Shown: positions 34,301-44,801 of the stretch, piece by piece | Layout: each line of letters begins with the position of its first letter | Numbering within the stretch: position 1 is the first letter of the stretch | NCBI GenBank assembly: GCA_020465985.1 | Contig: JAANYP010004247.1 | Coordinates: 17,951-81,950, forward strand | Direction: 5' to 3' | From: Centrapalus pauciflorus | Lineage: Eukaryota; Streptophyta; Magnoliopsida; Asterales; Asteraceae | DNA length: 64,000 nucleotides | The notes under the pieces: generated by a model | The model's input: only the letters and a program-made list of their open reading frames with translations | Database searches by the model: none | Told to the model about the DNA's origin: nothing | Position numbers and translations under genes: made by a program

Positions 34301-34916
34301 ATATACTAAAAGTGTGGTCCTTTTACATACAGTTTTCCCTGTGAAATTATCAGAATACAGTAGATAAATGTGTCCATGGTTTCCAGTGAATTATGAACCC
34401 TCTATAGTTAGGTACTACAAATTTAGTGAAACAAAACAATAATATCACTCGATCACATTTTAATGAGTTCCTCAGTCAAGTCGAGTTGACATGTATATGG
34501 GAAACTCCAAACCCATTAAGGCTGCATACTTCACAACAAACACCTGTCATCTACATAATTAGTAGAAGATGTAGCCTCATTATCCATACACAATTACAAT
34601 AAACTGAGAGATCAACACACTGAGCCAATCATGTGTCAATCAGCAAAGCAAATTTCCAAGAACATGTTACATTACCATTTAAGATTGATTTTAGCCTTAA
34701 AAGTTACATTTTGCACAGCAGTACATACAGGCACAATCACAGCAGTACATTCATTTGGCCACCATTATTGTTATTTGGGAGAGAAAAAAATACCTGAAGC
34801 AAACTCATGGCATAGGTGATATAGTTTCTCATCCTTCCCTGGCTGGTAATTCGGATCTCATTCTCATCAATTGGTTGCTCTGCTCTTGGCTTTTCCACCT
34901 TATGGTACCGATCCAT
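31304..34916 (-). CDS. Alba-domain DNA/RNA-binding protein with RGG tail, 8 coding exons
   Basis: Exons on the minus strand: 34916-34794, 33870-33790, 33709-33621, 33491-33417, 33052-32991, 32912-32838, 32302-32114 and 31392-31304. All junctions are GT-AG and the phases join into 260 residues. The Alba fold is residues about 15-125, with NEIRITSQGRMRNYITYAMS, EIVFKAMGRAINKTVTIVEL and the RRIVGLHQITSIGSTDITDT block; plants use such proteins as RNA- and R-loop-binding factors. From about residue 150 the protein is RGG/GRGR-rich (RGRGRGRNFRGRGRGGYNNG and the final GRGRGRGGTRGRGRG), a typical nucleic-acid-binding tail. Closest remembered relatives are Arabidopsis At1g20220/At1g76010. A leader intron 35771-34917 is likely, its AG directly abutting the ATG. 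No lesion is seen. Confidence 0.93.
32429..32820. repeat. Imperfect tandem duplication in an Alba intron
   Basis: Copy 1 (32429-32643) and copy 2 (32656-32820) share TTTTCAGCATTTT at the start, GCATGATATCAATGATTAC and CTTGAATTATTGGTTGTAC in the middle and GTAAACTCTGTTC at the end. Copy 2 lacks about 50 bp of the middle. It lies in the intron between coding exons 6 and 7. Confidence 0.8.
33124..33228. mobile_element. Short MITE with AGGTGTTTGGG ends
   Basis: AGGTGTTTGGG on the left mirrors CCAAACACCCCT on the right, bounding about 105 bp in the intron between Alba coding exons 4 and 5. The ends resemble those of the larger MITE at 11884-12254, so they may be one family or deletion derivatives. 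Confidence 0.55.
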
Positions 34917-35771
34917 CTTCGAAACCCACAAGGAAAAATCTTAATTATAATAAGATATATATTTGATGATAAAATAAGTTACTTTCTCAACAAGTTCCTA
35001 ACCAGTGGAAGCACACAATATCAAACAAATTGAAAACCAACACAACAGAAAGTACAAATTCAAAGCACAGAAACAATAGTTGATTATTAATAAGTTTCAT
35101 GGAAAAGGGAACCTAAACAGGTTAAACCAAAAAGGAAGAAACAGTGGTTATCAGTTCTTGAATCAAAACAAAATCCTTATGATGATGAACCTTACATGCA
35201 TAGAAGATTACAGAGCAGTAAAATTAAGTAATATTCAGATTTTATAAGGCTTAAAATAACTCCAAAAACAATATTTTTCGTCAGAATATTGTAATAACAA
35301 ATAGAAAAACATAAAATTACTGAATCAGCAACAAAATTGTCAAAACCTGGCATAAAATAAAGCAAATATACACAATTTGGAGTCCAGTAAGTCAGTAATT
35401 ACATAGAAACAATAAAAATCAGAATATAAAAGTTAGATTCCGAGGCTACCATTGTTGGACGAAACATAAATTCAAAGCACAAAAATATTGTCAAGTATTG
35501 ACAAAAATGTCATAAAAATTAGAATCATCAGAAACTTGTTTGCATGTAAGATTAAACAGTAAAAACATCATTATTCAAACTTGTGAGACTATAATCGAAA
35601 CAACCACTCCAGAAAACAACAATTTCTTCGTAGATCACCTTAACTAACAAATTAATCCACAAAATTAACCACAAATAGTCGGTAGATGGCAAAAATTACA
35701 CAAATTATACATAAATTGAGTCAAATAACTAACATAGAAACAATACGAATTAGCAAGAATACAGACGATAC

Positions 35772-35966
35772 CTTTTGTAGGATTGATTAGGCTAAAGACA
35801 GCGAAGGAAGAGCGCTCTTCACAAACAGTTATCCCGGCTTCAATTTTCTTCGTTTAAGCCCTAACCTGCATGACTATGCAGTTTCGAGTATTTATAGCAG
35901 CCTTGCCCTAAACTCTGATCTAACCGTTGAACCGCTGGCTAGATTTTCATGTTTCCTTATTGGGCC
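35772..35966 (-). promoter_or_regulatory. Alba gene promoter and leader exon
   Basis: On the minus strand a TATA box (TATAAATA) lies at 35896-35889 and a leader exon ends with the donor AAAG|GTATCG at 35772/35771. A GGCCCA/TGGGCC element at 35961-35966 lies upstream, a site II-like motif common in growth-related plant genes. Transcription would start around 35860 by usual TATA spacing. Confidence 0.6.
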
Positions 35967-35969
35967 GGG

Positions 35970-37290
35970 CTTTTACGGTTTTATGGGCTTTGATGAATCT
36001 ATAACGGTTGCTTGTTTTTTGAAAAACAAACATAAACCGAATATATTGATGTTTGATGGACACTAAATAAATAAAACTAAGGATTAAACTATGATTTTTT
36101 CATTCATTGTTTGGAGGTTTCTTAAATTATTTTAATAATTATTTTCATTCTATAATGTATAATGTTTAAATAAATATTAAGTCATATCACGTTCATAATA
36201 TTCATGAGTTGTACCATTTATTCTTGGTTCTATAAATTATAATTTATTAAAAAATTATTATTCTAACAGATGCGTGTATTATATGGGTAAATAAACTTGT
36301 TAAGAAGTATAACTGAAGTATGGAAATTAAACATTTACGTATATTTAAAAAGTGAGTTCTCTAAATAAATATGATCAATTATGAAGCAACATAGAGCTAA
36401 ATAAACAATAAACAAAATATTGAAAGCCAAAAAACATTGAAAATTGTATTGTTAGAGCATATTACATCATTCCATTACCATATTAAAAAGGGTATTATGT
36501 GCTCCTAACATAAAAGAGGTAAATTATGTAACTTATAGTCTTATATAACTAAAAAGCACGTGAGATCACTAAATAAAATTCACATCCCGAGCCACTAGTC
36601 TAACATATAAGGGATGTGATTTATAATTGATTTTCAAAAATAGAACTGGTACCATATTAGGTCCATATTAGGTTCATCGGTTTGGTATTCGACTCTTATT
36701 TTAGTCAAAACAAACTATACGGGTACTAAACCATCCCTAAAATTTTATAATCGGCTTGATCATCGATCCTCGTTGTATGGTTGCGAATAATTTTAATACC
36801 TTCATATCAAATTTAACTTGAATAATCTCATCTCTCGGTTCTTGACTACTTCTTTTCGTCGATTGACTACTCTCTTCCTGTCACCGAGTCTTTGTTGCTT
36901 CGGTCTTTCCTTTTGATATTCTATCGATTTGGTCAATGTCCACTTTGCTGCTTCTTCCGATCTCAAGAATTTGCTTCCTCTTGACATCTTTCTCGTTCAC
37001 TTGATCTATATTTTTCATCACTTGATATTTAGTCCCTTTACAATATTTAAGACTTTATTATCGCTTTTTTTTTTTTGTTTAGATTGATTAGTAGAACTTC
37101 AAAATTTGTGACTACATCAAAAATTTATTATTATGTTTGATTACCAGATAAACAAAACACAAACAAGATGAATTTGCATATTAACAACTAGTTTATTAAC
37201 TCGTGTATTACACAGATAACTTTAATAAATTTGTTTTCTTAAAACTATATAAACAAAAAAACTAATCATTAATAACTATTATTATTATTA
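35970..37290. other. AT-rich intergenic sequence with Helitron-like relics
   Basis: No gene is recognised. CGTGTATTATATGGG followed by AACTTG near 36273-36299 (plus), and on the minus strand TGTGTAATACACG followed by CTAG ending at 37188, have the form of Helitron 3' ends. No matching 5' ends were found. A minus-strand frame at 36802-36987 is Lys/Arg-rich and unassigned. Confidence 0.4.
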
Positions 37291-37294
37291 TTAT

Positions 37295-38156
37295 GGGATA
37301 ATTGCGTAAAAAACCCTAAAGTTGGAACATTTTGTGATTAAAACCCCTAACCATTTTCTGTTGCACAAAAAACCTCTAACCGGTAAATTTTTTTGAAATT
37401 AGGACATTACTGGTTATAATAGGTTGATATGCTTACATGACACACACGTGGCATCCACATGGCAAACCTGACTTACGTGGCGCCTACGTGGCACCACATG
37501 TAAAATTTTAAACTGAATTTTTGCATAAAAAACCTCCAAGTTGGTGACTTTTTCGATTAAAACCCTTAACTATTTTTTTCTCATCTCTAACCAACAATAA
37601 TATTTACTTTTTCTCTTCTTCTCTAACTCCGGCAACTCCGATTACTTTATCCCCTTTTTATGTTCAGTGCTGTTCATTTTATGTATGTATGTTCGATTAA
37701 CTTTTGCCGTTTAATTTTGAATTTTAACTTCAATTGTGTCGATGGAATCAATTTTATTTTGTGTTCACGAGTTGCATTTTTAGCTTCAGCTTTATGTTCA
37801 ATTTCGTTTATTTATGTTCCATTTTTAGCTTCTAAATTTCGTTTATTTATGTTCCATCAGTGAAGACTCAATTTTCATTATCTTTGTTGGTTGGAGGGTT
37901 TTTATCAAATGAATATGATTTGGGGTTTTAATTGAAAAAACTAAACAAGTTAGGGGTTTTTTACGCAAAAATCTATTAAAAAATTGTACACGTCATCAAG
38001 TTGCAACCGGCTAAACCGGTTGCAAGTCAGATTTTTTGAAAAAAACCCAAATTTACAAAGTTTTAACCGGTTGGAGGTTTTTTGTACAATGAAAAATGGT
38101 TGGGGGTTTTAATTGCAAAAATGATCCAACTTAGAGGTTTTTTGCGCAATTTCCCC
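37295..38156. mobile_element. 862-bp inverted-repeat element inside a TTA microsatellite
   Basis: The left end GGGATAATTGCGTAAAAAAC is mirrored by the right end (reverse complement GGGGAAATTGCGCAAAAAAC), with similarity continuing about 31 bp to CTAAAGTTGG/CTCTAAGTTGG. Both flanks are (TTA/TAT)n, so any target duplication is hidden. Internal sequence contains degenerate copies of the same AAAACCC...CTAAC and AAAAAACCTC units in both orientations. Mutator-like MITEs have ends of this kind, but the superfamily is not proven. Confidence 0.75.

Positions 38157-38250
<94 letters not shown>
38157..38250. repeat. TTA trinucleotide microsatellite
   Basis: About 94 bp of TTA/ATT repeats with a single AGT interruption at 38221. 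It continues, across the 862-bp element, a short TTA tract at 37277-37294. Confidence 0.9.
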
Positions 38251-38251
<1 letters not shown>

Positions 38252-38796
38252 AAATCTTTTAAATATTGTTTATTTTGATTTAATGGGATTTAGTTTAATC
38301 TTGAAATAGTAATTAACATTTGTCATTAGTATAAGATGCCACTAGTTGTGTAAAAAACTCTAAAAGTATACTCTAAAAGTATAGAAATTTTTCGATTAAG
38401 TTCTATTTCCATTTTTTTTCTTGATAGATCTCTAAACCAATTAAAACTCATAGAAACAATCCAAATGTAATTTGCAACATGCTAAGCATGTTTTTGAAAT
38501 TTAAATTACAATACAAACATTAAAATTACAATATTGAAATTACTTGACAAAAAGTAAATTACAATACTTGAAAAAGAAAAGATACCGAGACTCATGTTTA
38601 ACACGATTTTCTTAAACAGATTCGAGTGTATTTCTCAAAGTACAAAAGTCTAAGCAGTATTCACTGCCAGAATTAACCAGACCAACTTGTTCATTTGAAA
38701 TCTTGAGTGTTATTTGATCTAGAAAAACTGCAACAAGTTTGCAATCAAAAGTGTTTATAATATTTCACAAAATATCGTAAGTGTTTTTTGTCTTAA

Positions 38797-38800
<4 letters not shown>

Positions 38801-38883
<83 letters not shown>
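38801..38883. repeat. TA dinucleotide microsatellite
   Basis: An uninterrupted (TA)n run of about 83 bp. The 60-codon open frame through it is an artefact of the repeat. Confidence 0.95.
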
Positions 38884-38885
<2 letters not shown>

Positions 38886-39229
38886 TATAATAAACGAGAA
38901 CACATTTGTCCACGTGTCACCCTCTGTTTGGTTTCATTTTTTTTCCTGCCAAAACTTCCTTAATTAACTCATCAATTATTCTTTTGTTTCTATTCTAAAT
39001 GCATCCATTCTTCAATGTCTAAACACATCCATCCTTCAATGTAGTTTCTTTCTTTAGTTAACTCCTCCATTATTTTATGTTTATTTTATGGTTAAAATAG
39101 TTGTTGATTTGTAGCCGTAATACTTTGTTGTGGTCTATTATTTAGTTCGTCAATTTTTTTTAAATATTGTAGTTTATTAAAACAATATATCTCAAACAAT
39201 CCTGTGTATTACATTGTTATATATACAAG
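38883..39229 (+). mobile_element. Probable non-autonomous Helitron, degenerate 3' end
   Basis: Starts TCTTATAATAAACGAG and then TTTGTCCACGTGTCACCCTC, very like the 5' end of the Helitron at 44368 (TCTATATCTATTAATAAAAC and TTTGTCACATGTCACTCTCT). The 5' base lies after an A in the TA microsatellite. The likely 3' end is CCTGTGTATTACATTG then CAAG|T at 39226-39230, with the hairpin and CTAG both mutated. Confidence 0.45.
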
Positions 39230-39417
39230 TTCAATTATAGAAGAGAATGAAAAACGAAACAATTCAAAACTTTAATGGTAATAAACAGATTTAATTTTCA
39301 ACAAAATGTTCATATGTTATTGAAGCTTTATTCGAATCATATAAAACAACAACGAAGCCATGCGTACGAACATCATTTGAAGGAAAGATGACAACAAAAA
39401 CGTAGCCAATTTCTCAA

Positions 39418-42400
39418 TCAGAAAACGTTTGAAGGATACACACCCCTTCCATGTCGTTGTTTTGCGGTCAACGGATCGATGATTTTTCTCCATCCATCGT
39501 AATCAATTGCGTCATCGCTAACGGGCAACAAAAACCCATTTACAAAGAAGAATGGGGTGCCATACACTCCTCTCGAACATCCATACTGCGAAACCAAGAG
39601 AGAGTTATCGAGTAAGAACTCTTGGGTACCATCATTAATGCAGAATGTACAACTTACCATGCAATACGACTAAAAATGCCGAAGTACAGAATGTTATCTT
39701 TTTCTTAGGACCGATCCATTGGGGTGTGCAACTGCCTCAGGGCCCAACAGCCAAGGGGATCCAAATTTTTTTTCCCCTCTAGATACCTAGACTATAACTA
39801 GTAGTTTATTTGTTTTGCTAGTTGTTTGATTGTGATATTTACATACATATTTACATGATTATTTCCTTTAATTTTTAATTGTTATATATACATACATGTT
39901 TAGATGACCTTTTATAAGTTATTGCCAGAGACGCCAAAAACGATAGGGACGGCCCTGCATTTTCTTAAACCATGCATAGTCTGTGGATGGTTTTTGTTCC
40001 CATGGCCATGGTACTACTATTAGAGCAGAATGTACAACTTGCAAAGCAACACATGGATATTCCAATGGTACTACATTTATGCATTATGTACAACTCATGA
40101 AGCAGGGTTTATCAAAGTACCTTGAATGCAACCCTTGTTTTGGTACTTGTTTTCGTGTCGTTAAATCCAGCCCTGATCGCAGATTGCAAGGAGTTCCCGA
40201 CTGTGCTTGATGCCAACCTTATAACTTTATCAAGAACGGCTGTTCGAGACAAGTTATTGGTATATGCGTTGTAAAATTGCTCCTGTTTATTTGTCGCCGA
40301 ACACATGATTAACATAAAATTTGAACCGATGCTAAATAATTAGATGATCTTTGAGTATAGTAGCGGTGACCTGGTTCCTAAAAAAAGCTTCCAACAACCG
40401 GTAAGTCGACGAAGCGTTTAACTCATTGACGATATGCAATGCTCGGGAGGTAATGTAGGCGTTGTCATGGTAGCTGCAGCAAAAGACAACCATCAATCAT
40501 GAAGGGTTTAACAATGGCGATGATAATTTACCACGATTCCATTCAAAGTGAAGAAGCTAAACGATGCAAATATCACGAAATAAGCACGCAAAGGGAAAAA
40601 ATATTGGACAAAAACACATAAATCAAGAGATACCTGGAGTTTGGATTTCACAAGGAGATCAAACACAAAACTAGACATAAACATACTTCCAACTCAAGAA
40701 TTGTTTTTCAAAGAATAAAAATATCATGGTATATGTTGGAAATAATGACAAAAAACAGATAGGGCCTATTATGTTAGTAGTTTAAAGTATGTTGTCAATT
40801 ATGTAATTTTGAATAGTTTAGGGACTAGATAGTACTAAACATAAGTCTTTGAAACAACGCAACCATTCACGAAAGGTCACCACGAACCATTGTGATGGTT
40901 CTCACACAAACTTTTCACTTAGTATTAATAGAAACCAATGTTCAAGGTTTCAAAGGGTGTAAATTTCAAAGACTGTTAATAAAGATTATAGTTTGATAAA
41001 CCTAAACCTGTGAAAATATTTGAGTTTTATCCAACATATAGGATATGAGTCCCTCCTGAGAAATTAAATACCTGTGAAAATGTTGAATCAAAATAACATA
41101 TATGTTGAATCAACATGTTATTTCGTGATTCAATAGTTCACGTTGAATCAAAGTCAATATGATCATTTTGTTTTTGATTCAACACTTTTTATTGAATCAC
41201 GAAATAACACGTTGATTCAACTTATATGTTATATTGATTCAACATTTCTCACAATTATTCGATTTCTCATACGATCCCATTTCTATGTATATGTGTGTGT
41301 GTGTGTATAATACATGTTTGTCTTTACAATTGTAGTCTAGCAGTCGGGAATGTAGAATCCGTAGTGGAGCTAGCCTTCAAGAATATAGAATCAGATCCAT
41401 GGATCAAAACATGACACATGTTCATTGACTACGGATTAGAGAATTAACATCCTCCATGTTGCCTATAGGATCATTGGTGAGGACCCTCCAAAGGATCAAA
41501 ACATGACACTATAACGTTAAAGATCAATACGTACATTCAAGAACCAAATTTGGAATCACATTTTGGCATTCAACACCTTCTCAACGAGACTTAAAGTCTT
41601 GGGGTGTGACAACCATCAGACTTGTATCTCAAGTTCAGACAACTATTCAAATACCAAAGGGCCTTTGGCCTAGCGCCCTAGCGGTAAGAGGGTTATATAC
41701 CAAAGGGCCTTTGGCCTAGCGGTAAGAGGGTGGAGATTTAAGTGAGAGGTCACGGGTTCGGCTCCCGTCGGAGGCAAGTTGAAATTTAGGTGGAGAAAGT
41801 AAGTCTTGTGGTAAAGGAGTAGTGTAGGATTAGGAGTAGGATAGTTTGTCGATCAAAAAAACTATTCAAATGTCATACCTAAATTCCAAATAAATTTTAG
41901 CAACTAAGATTTTAAAATAGAAGCCTTCTTTTTTCTATAATACACATTTTGTGTGGCTTTTTAGGGGTTGTAAGTATCAATGTTTCTTCTTTATTGTTTT
42001 CTCAAATAGAGCTAATAAAGTTGTTTCCTATCAATATCAATGATAAAAGAATCCCCAACTTTTAAGTCAAGAAAAGCACTTTATAATCCCACTAAATTCA
42101 TATGCTTCACAAAGATGCTTTAAATGTTGTACTATCAGCTGCAATAGTTGTATCTTTTATGTAAGCAACTAACTTTCTTTTGCTTTTCAAGTTTTACCAC
42201 AAAAGCTTTAGAAGGAAAGTTGATAAACTTGGTCCTCTACTTGTGAATGGGGAGATCAACCCATTTGTTATGTGTTACTTTGATGCCAAACATGTAACAT
42301 ATGTATTAAACGTTGTACCATCGACAAAGCAAGCGAAAATGGATAATACTTTCCCGATTTTATACTTTGTTAAGAAGATGAAGATCTATTGAAGAAATAT

Positions 42401-44159
42401 GGTATATTCTAGGGTTTATTACGAAAAAAACCAACATGTTTTCACGTTTTTTGCGTTTTCGTATCTTCAGGTTTTTTTCTTCATAAAAGTCATCAAGTTC
42501 ATTTTTCTTTTTGGTTTAGTGAAATTTAGACGTTAAAACCCGGTTATAATTAGTAAACCCGGTTTTTAAAAACTGAAAAACTGGGTTCTAATGTCCAAAT
42601 TTCACTAAACCAAAAGAAAAAAATTAATTTGATGACTTTTATGAAAAAAATAAAATAGAGGGACGAAAACGCAAAAATTGTGAAAACATATTAGTTTTTA
42701 CATAATAAACTTTATATTCTAAAAGCAATTATTTTGGTGTTAGTTAATTTGATTAAAATCATTCGAAATATAAATATAAAAAGAATTACCAAGTTATAAC
42801 AAGAAGAAAATATAGCTGGGAGACCTTGATTGAATTGTATATCGTGTCAAAACATGTTAAACCAAAACTGTCTAAATCCATTTTGACCCGTTCTACAACC
42901 TGAATCAACCTACGCAGTTTGACACCTATAAACAATAAATCTATAACCCCAACAAACCATAAATTATTCTTTACATGATTTATGTCATCATTTATTAAAG
43001 GGAAAATGACACCAAATAGCCATGTACTTTTGAGTTTGTATATATTTATGTAGTTTATTATTATTTTTTTTTGCACATTTATGTAGTGTACATTTAAAAG
43101 TGTTTCAATTAAATAAGTAGGTTAGTCAACTATCTAATTGAAACACTTTTAAAAATTTGATTACCAAATGTGAACAAAAGAAAAACTACACTACATAAAT
43201 ATGTAAAAATCAAACTACTTGACTTAGATCAAGGGTGGGGTTCCCTTGGTTGAGGTCTCAGGTTCAAGCCTTGACAAATGTGATTCTCCTTAGGTGGAGG
43301 TGTAGGGTTTGGGCCTCTCGAGCCTTGCCAAAGGTGAATCTGGAGGTGTAAGATTTGGTCCTCACCCTCAACGGTGCTAACAACTATTTAAAAAAAATGT
43401 GTAAAAAACAAAATTTGACTAGTACTAATCATCACGCCACCAATTACCTAATCAAAACTATTTAAAAAATACGCTGCATGAATATGCACAAATAAAAGTA
43501 CACTGCATGATAAAGACATTATTTCTTTATTAAATGTATGTTTTGGCATCATACTATGTCTTTTATATTTTCAAAAACTATCTCCTATTGTTTACTACGA
43601 ATTACAATGATCTAATTGTTGTTTTTTTTCCTTAATATTTAAACCTTTAAGAAATCATTTTAGGTTGATTCCAATCAGAAATAACCAAACAGAAAAAACA
43701 CAAACCTTTCCCAGAGCTAAATTTAACAAATTCAGAATAATTTACAACTTTTGATTCACTAGTTACGATTACAACAGCATGTTTACTCTGAATTCATCAA
43801 ATTTTGCTCTGGAAAAAGAAATCGCCATTAATGAACGAAATCTTCGAGTATTGAAAACAGAGAAACTGGAAGAAGAAATAAGTAAATAATACTCACGGTA
43901 ACGGAAAAGTGTGAACGATGAGAGAGACGACGGAACGGCCGTAATGATCGACGGCTTGTTTGAGTGGCGGCCACGAATCCCTGCTATCAGGACAAACCGG
44001 ATCGTAAAACGCCTCGATTAGCACGGTGGCCGTCGACGCGGACCGTTTCTTATACACGAATCCGTCGTACCTCGATGGAATTATAGACTGTGATCGGAGC
44101 AAAACTGCTGCAAAAGATAGAATTAGAAGGAAGGTTAACAGAATCGTGGGTTTGGACAT
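39418..44159 (-). CDS. Secretory thioredoxin-fold protein, At1g20225-like, 4 coding exons
   Basis: Coding exons: 44159-43897, 40473-40371, 40282-40121 and 39585-39418, all GT-AG with matching phases, giving 231 residues. Start chosen at MSKPTILLTFLLILSFAAVL because it opens a clean signal peptide; an in-frame Met 28 codons upstream (44243) is less likely. The mature part has a DsbA/thioredoxin-like fold: EAFYDPVCPDSRDSWPPLKQ around the active site and GVYGTPFFFVNGFLLP with the cis-proline (TP). The active site reads CPDS, so the nucleophile Cys is kept but the resolving Cys is Ser; the family normally has Ser/Thr here as I recall. Intron 1 is 3423 nt and full of transposable elements; intron 3 carries a hAT element. 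Substrate unknown. Resembles Arabidopsis At1g20225/At1g76020. Confidence 0.9.
39706..39957. mobile_element. Non-autonomous hAT element in intron 3 of the thioredoxin-fold gene
   Basis: Begins TAGGACCGATCC and ends GGGACGGCCCTG, degenerate hAT-type ends related to those of the 25904-26245 element. Flanks are CTTTTTCT (39698-39705) and CATTTTCT (39958-39965), an 8-bp duplication with one mismatch. The 252-bp interior is non-coding. It lies wholly inside the 535-nt intron between coding exons 3 and 4. Confidence 0.8.
41073..41252. mobile_element. Foldback MITE with ~60-bp inverted arms
   Basis: The left arm contains AATGTTGAATCAAAATAACA, TGTTGAATCAAC and TGTTATTTCGTGATTCAA; the right arm is their reverse complement with only about five mismatches across 60 bp, around a loop of roughly 57 bp. 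A transcript through this intron-1 sequence would form a long hairpin. No target duplication stands out. The AATGTTGAATCAA motif also recurs in the loop. Confidence 0.8.
41653..41859 (+). mobile_element. tRNA-derived SINE with perfect 12-bp target duplication
   Basis: Pol III promoter boxes are visible: A box TGGCCTAGCGG (41712-41722) and B box GGTTCGGCTCC (41755-41765), 33 bp apart as in tRNA-derived SINEs. The body ends in an A-rich tail and is flanked by AACTATTCAAAT at 41641-41652 and 41860-41871. The head is partly duplicated: ACCAAAGGGCCTTTGGCCTA occurs at 41653 and again at 41699. It sits in intron 1 of the thioredoxin-fold gene, opposite to its transcription. Confidence 0.9.
42412..42712. 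mobile_element. Mutator-like MITE with perfect 9-bp target duplication
   Basis: Left GGGTTTATTACGAAAAAAAC and right ACATAATAAACTT are inverted repeats, and inverted similarity extends more than 100 bp inward (TAAAAGTCATCAAGTTCATT versus AATTTGATGACTTTTATGAA; GGTTTAGTGAAATTT versus its complement). TATATTCTA flanks both sides (42403-42411 and 42713-42721). Long inverted repeats plus a 9-bp duplication are Mutator-superfamily traits. Confidence 0.88.
43225..43390 (+). mobile_element. Possible SINE-like fragment
   Basis: A B-box-like GGTTCAAGCCT (43261-43271) lies in GGTCTCAGGTTCAAGCCTTG, and the segment ends in an A-run near 43391-43398. A repeated phrase GAGCCTTGCCAAAGGTGAAT / AAGCCTTGACAAATGTGATT suggests internal duplication. 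No clear A box or target duplication is seen, so this is weaker than the SINE at 41653. Confidence 0.4.
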
Positions 44160-44367
44160 GGTGGGGCTTATCGGAGAGGTGATGGTCGGCGGCGGCGATA
44201 AGTGGGACGACGGAAAACTGGGAAGAATTGACGAGGATGTCAACGTGGGTTTGAAGTAGTAGTTTCGGCTGGAGTATTTGTATTTCTCATCGGGGCAATT
44301 GCTTTATATCCTCCACGTGTAATGCCACTATTTTTGTTGATTTTTTTTTCATTTATAATTTTTTTAA

Positions 44368-44801
44368 TCTATATCTATTAATAAAACAAAATAATTTGTC
44401 ACATGTCACTCTCTCGTGACATCTCAATTTCGTTTTCTTGCATATTCTATTACCATAATTTCTATTCTAATGTTAAAGAAAGTTAATAAGTCTAATTATT
44501 TTTTATAAACTATTTATGATATTTTATTTTTATATTAATTAAAACATTTTAATAAATCTATATATATAGTTACAATTATATGAATTAACCTTCAGTTACA
44601 GTCAGTAAAATTTTTATTTATTCGTATATTACGTATTTTAATTATATAGTTTATAACGTTTAGATAATTTATTTATTGAGTTTTAATATGAACATTTAAT
44701 TATTAAAAAATAATAATTGTAATATACTAATTTAATTTATATGTATTTAAAAAATATTATTTTATAAATATATCCCATTTAATACATGGGCAAATAACTA
44801 G
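44368..44801 (+). mobile_element. Non-autonomous Helitron with canonical ends
   Basis: Starts TCTATATCTATTAATAAAAC and ends with a hairpin CCCATTTAATACATGGG (44774-44790), seven bases, then CTAG. It is inserted between A (44367) and T (44802). These are the defining Helitron traits: 5' TC, 3' CTRR, subterminal hairpin and AT target without duplication. The 434-bp interior is AT-rich and non-coding. It lies just upstream of the thioredoxin-fold gene. Confidence 0.88.

Noticed and set aside
38781..38963. 60-codon frame with a Tyr-Ile repeat
   Set aside because: Pure translation of the (TA)n microsatellite.
41701..41780. Functional tRNA gene
   Set aside because: A and B boxes are present but the acceptor and anticodon stems do not form; flanking duplication and A-rich tail show a SINE.
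42180..42392. 70-codon plus-strand frame inside intron 1 of the thioredoxin-fold gene
   Set aside because: No recognisable domain, no promoter or splice context.
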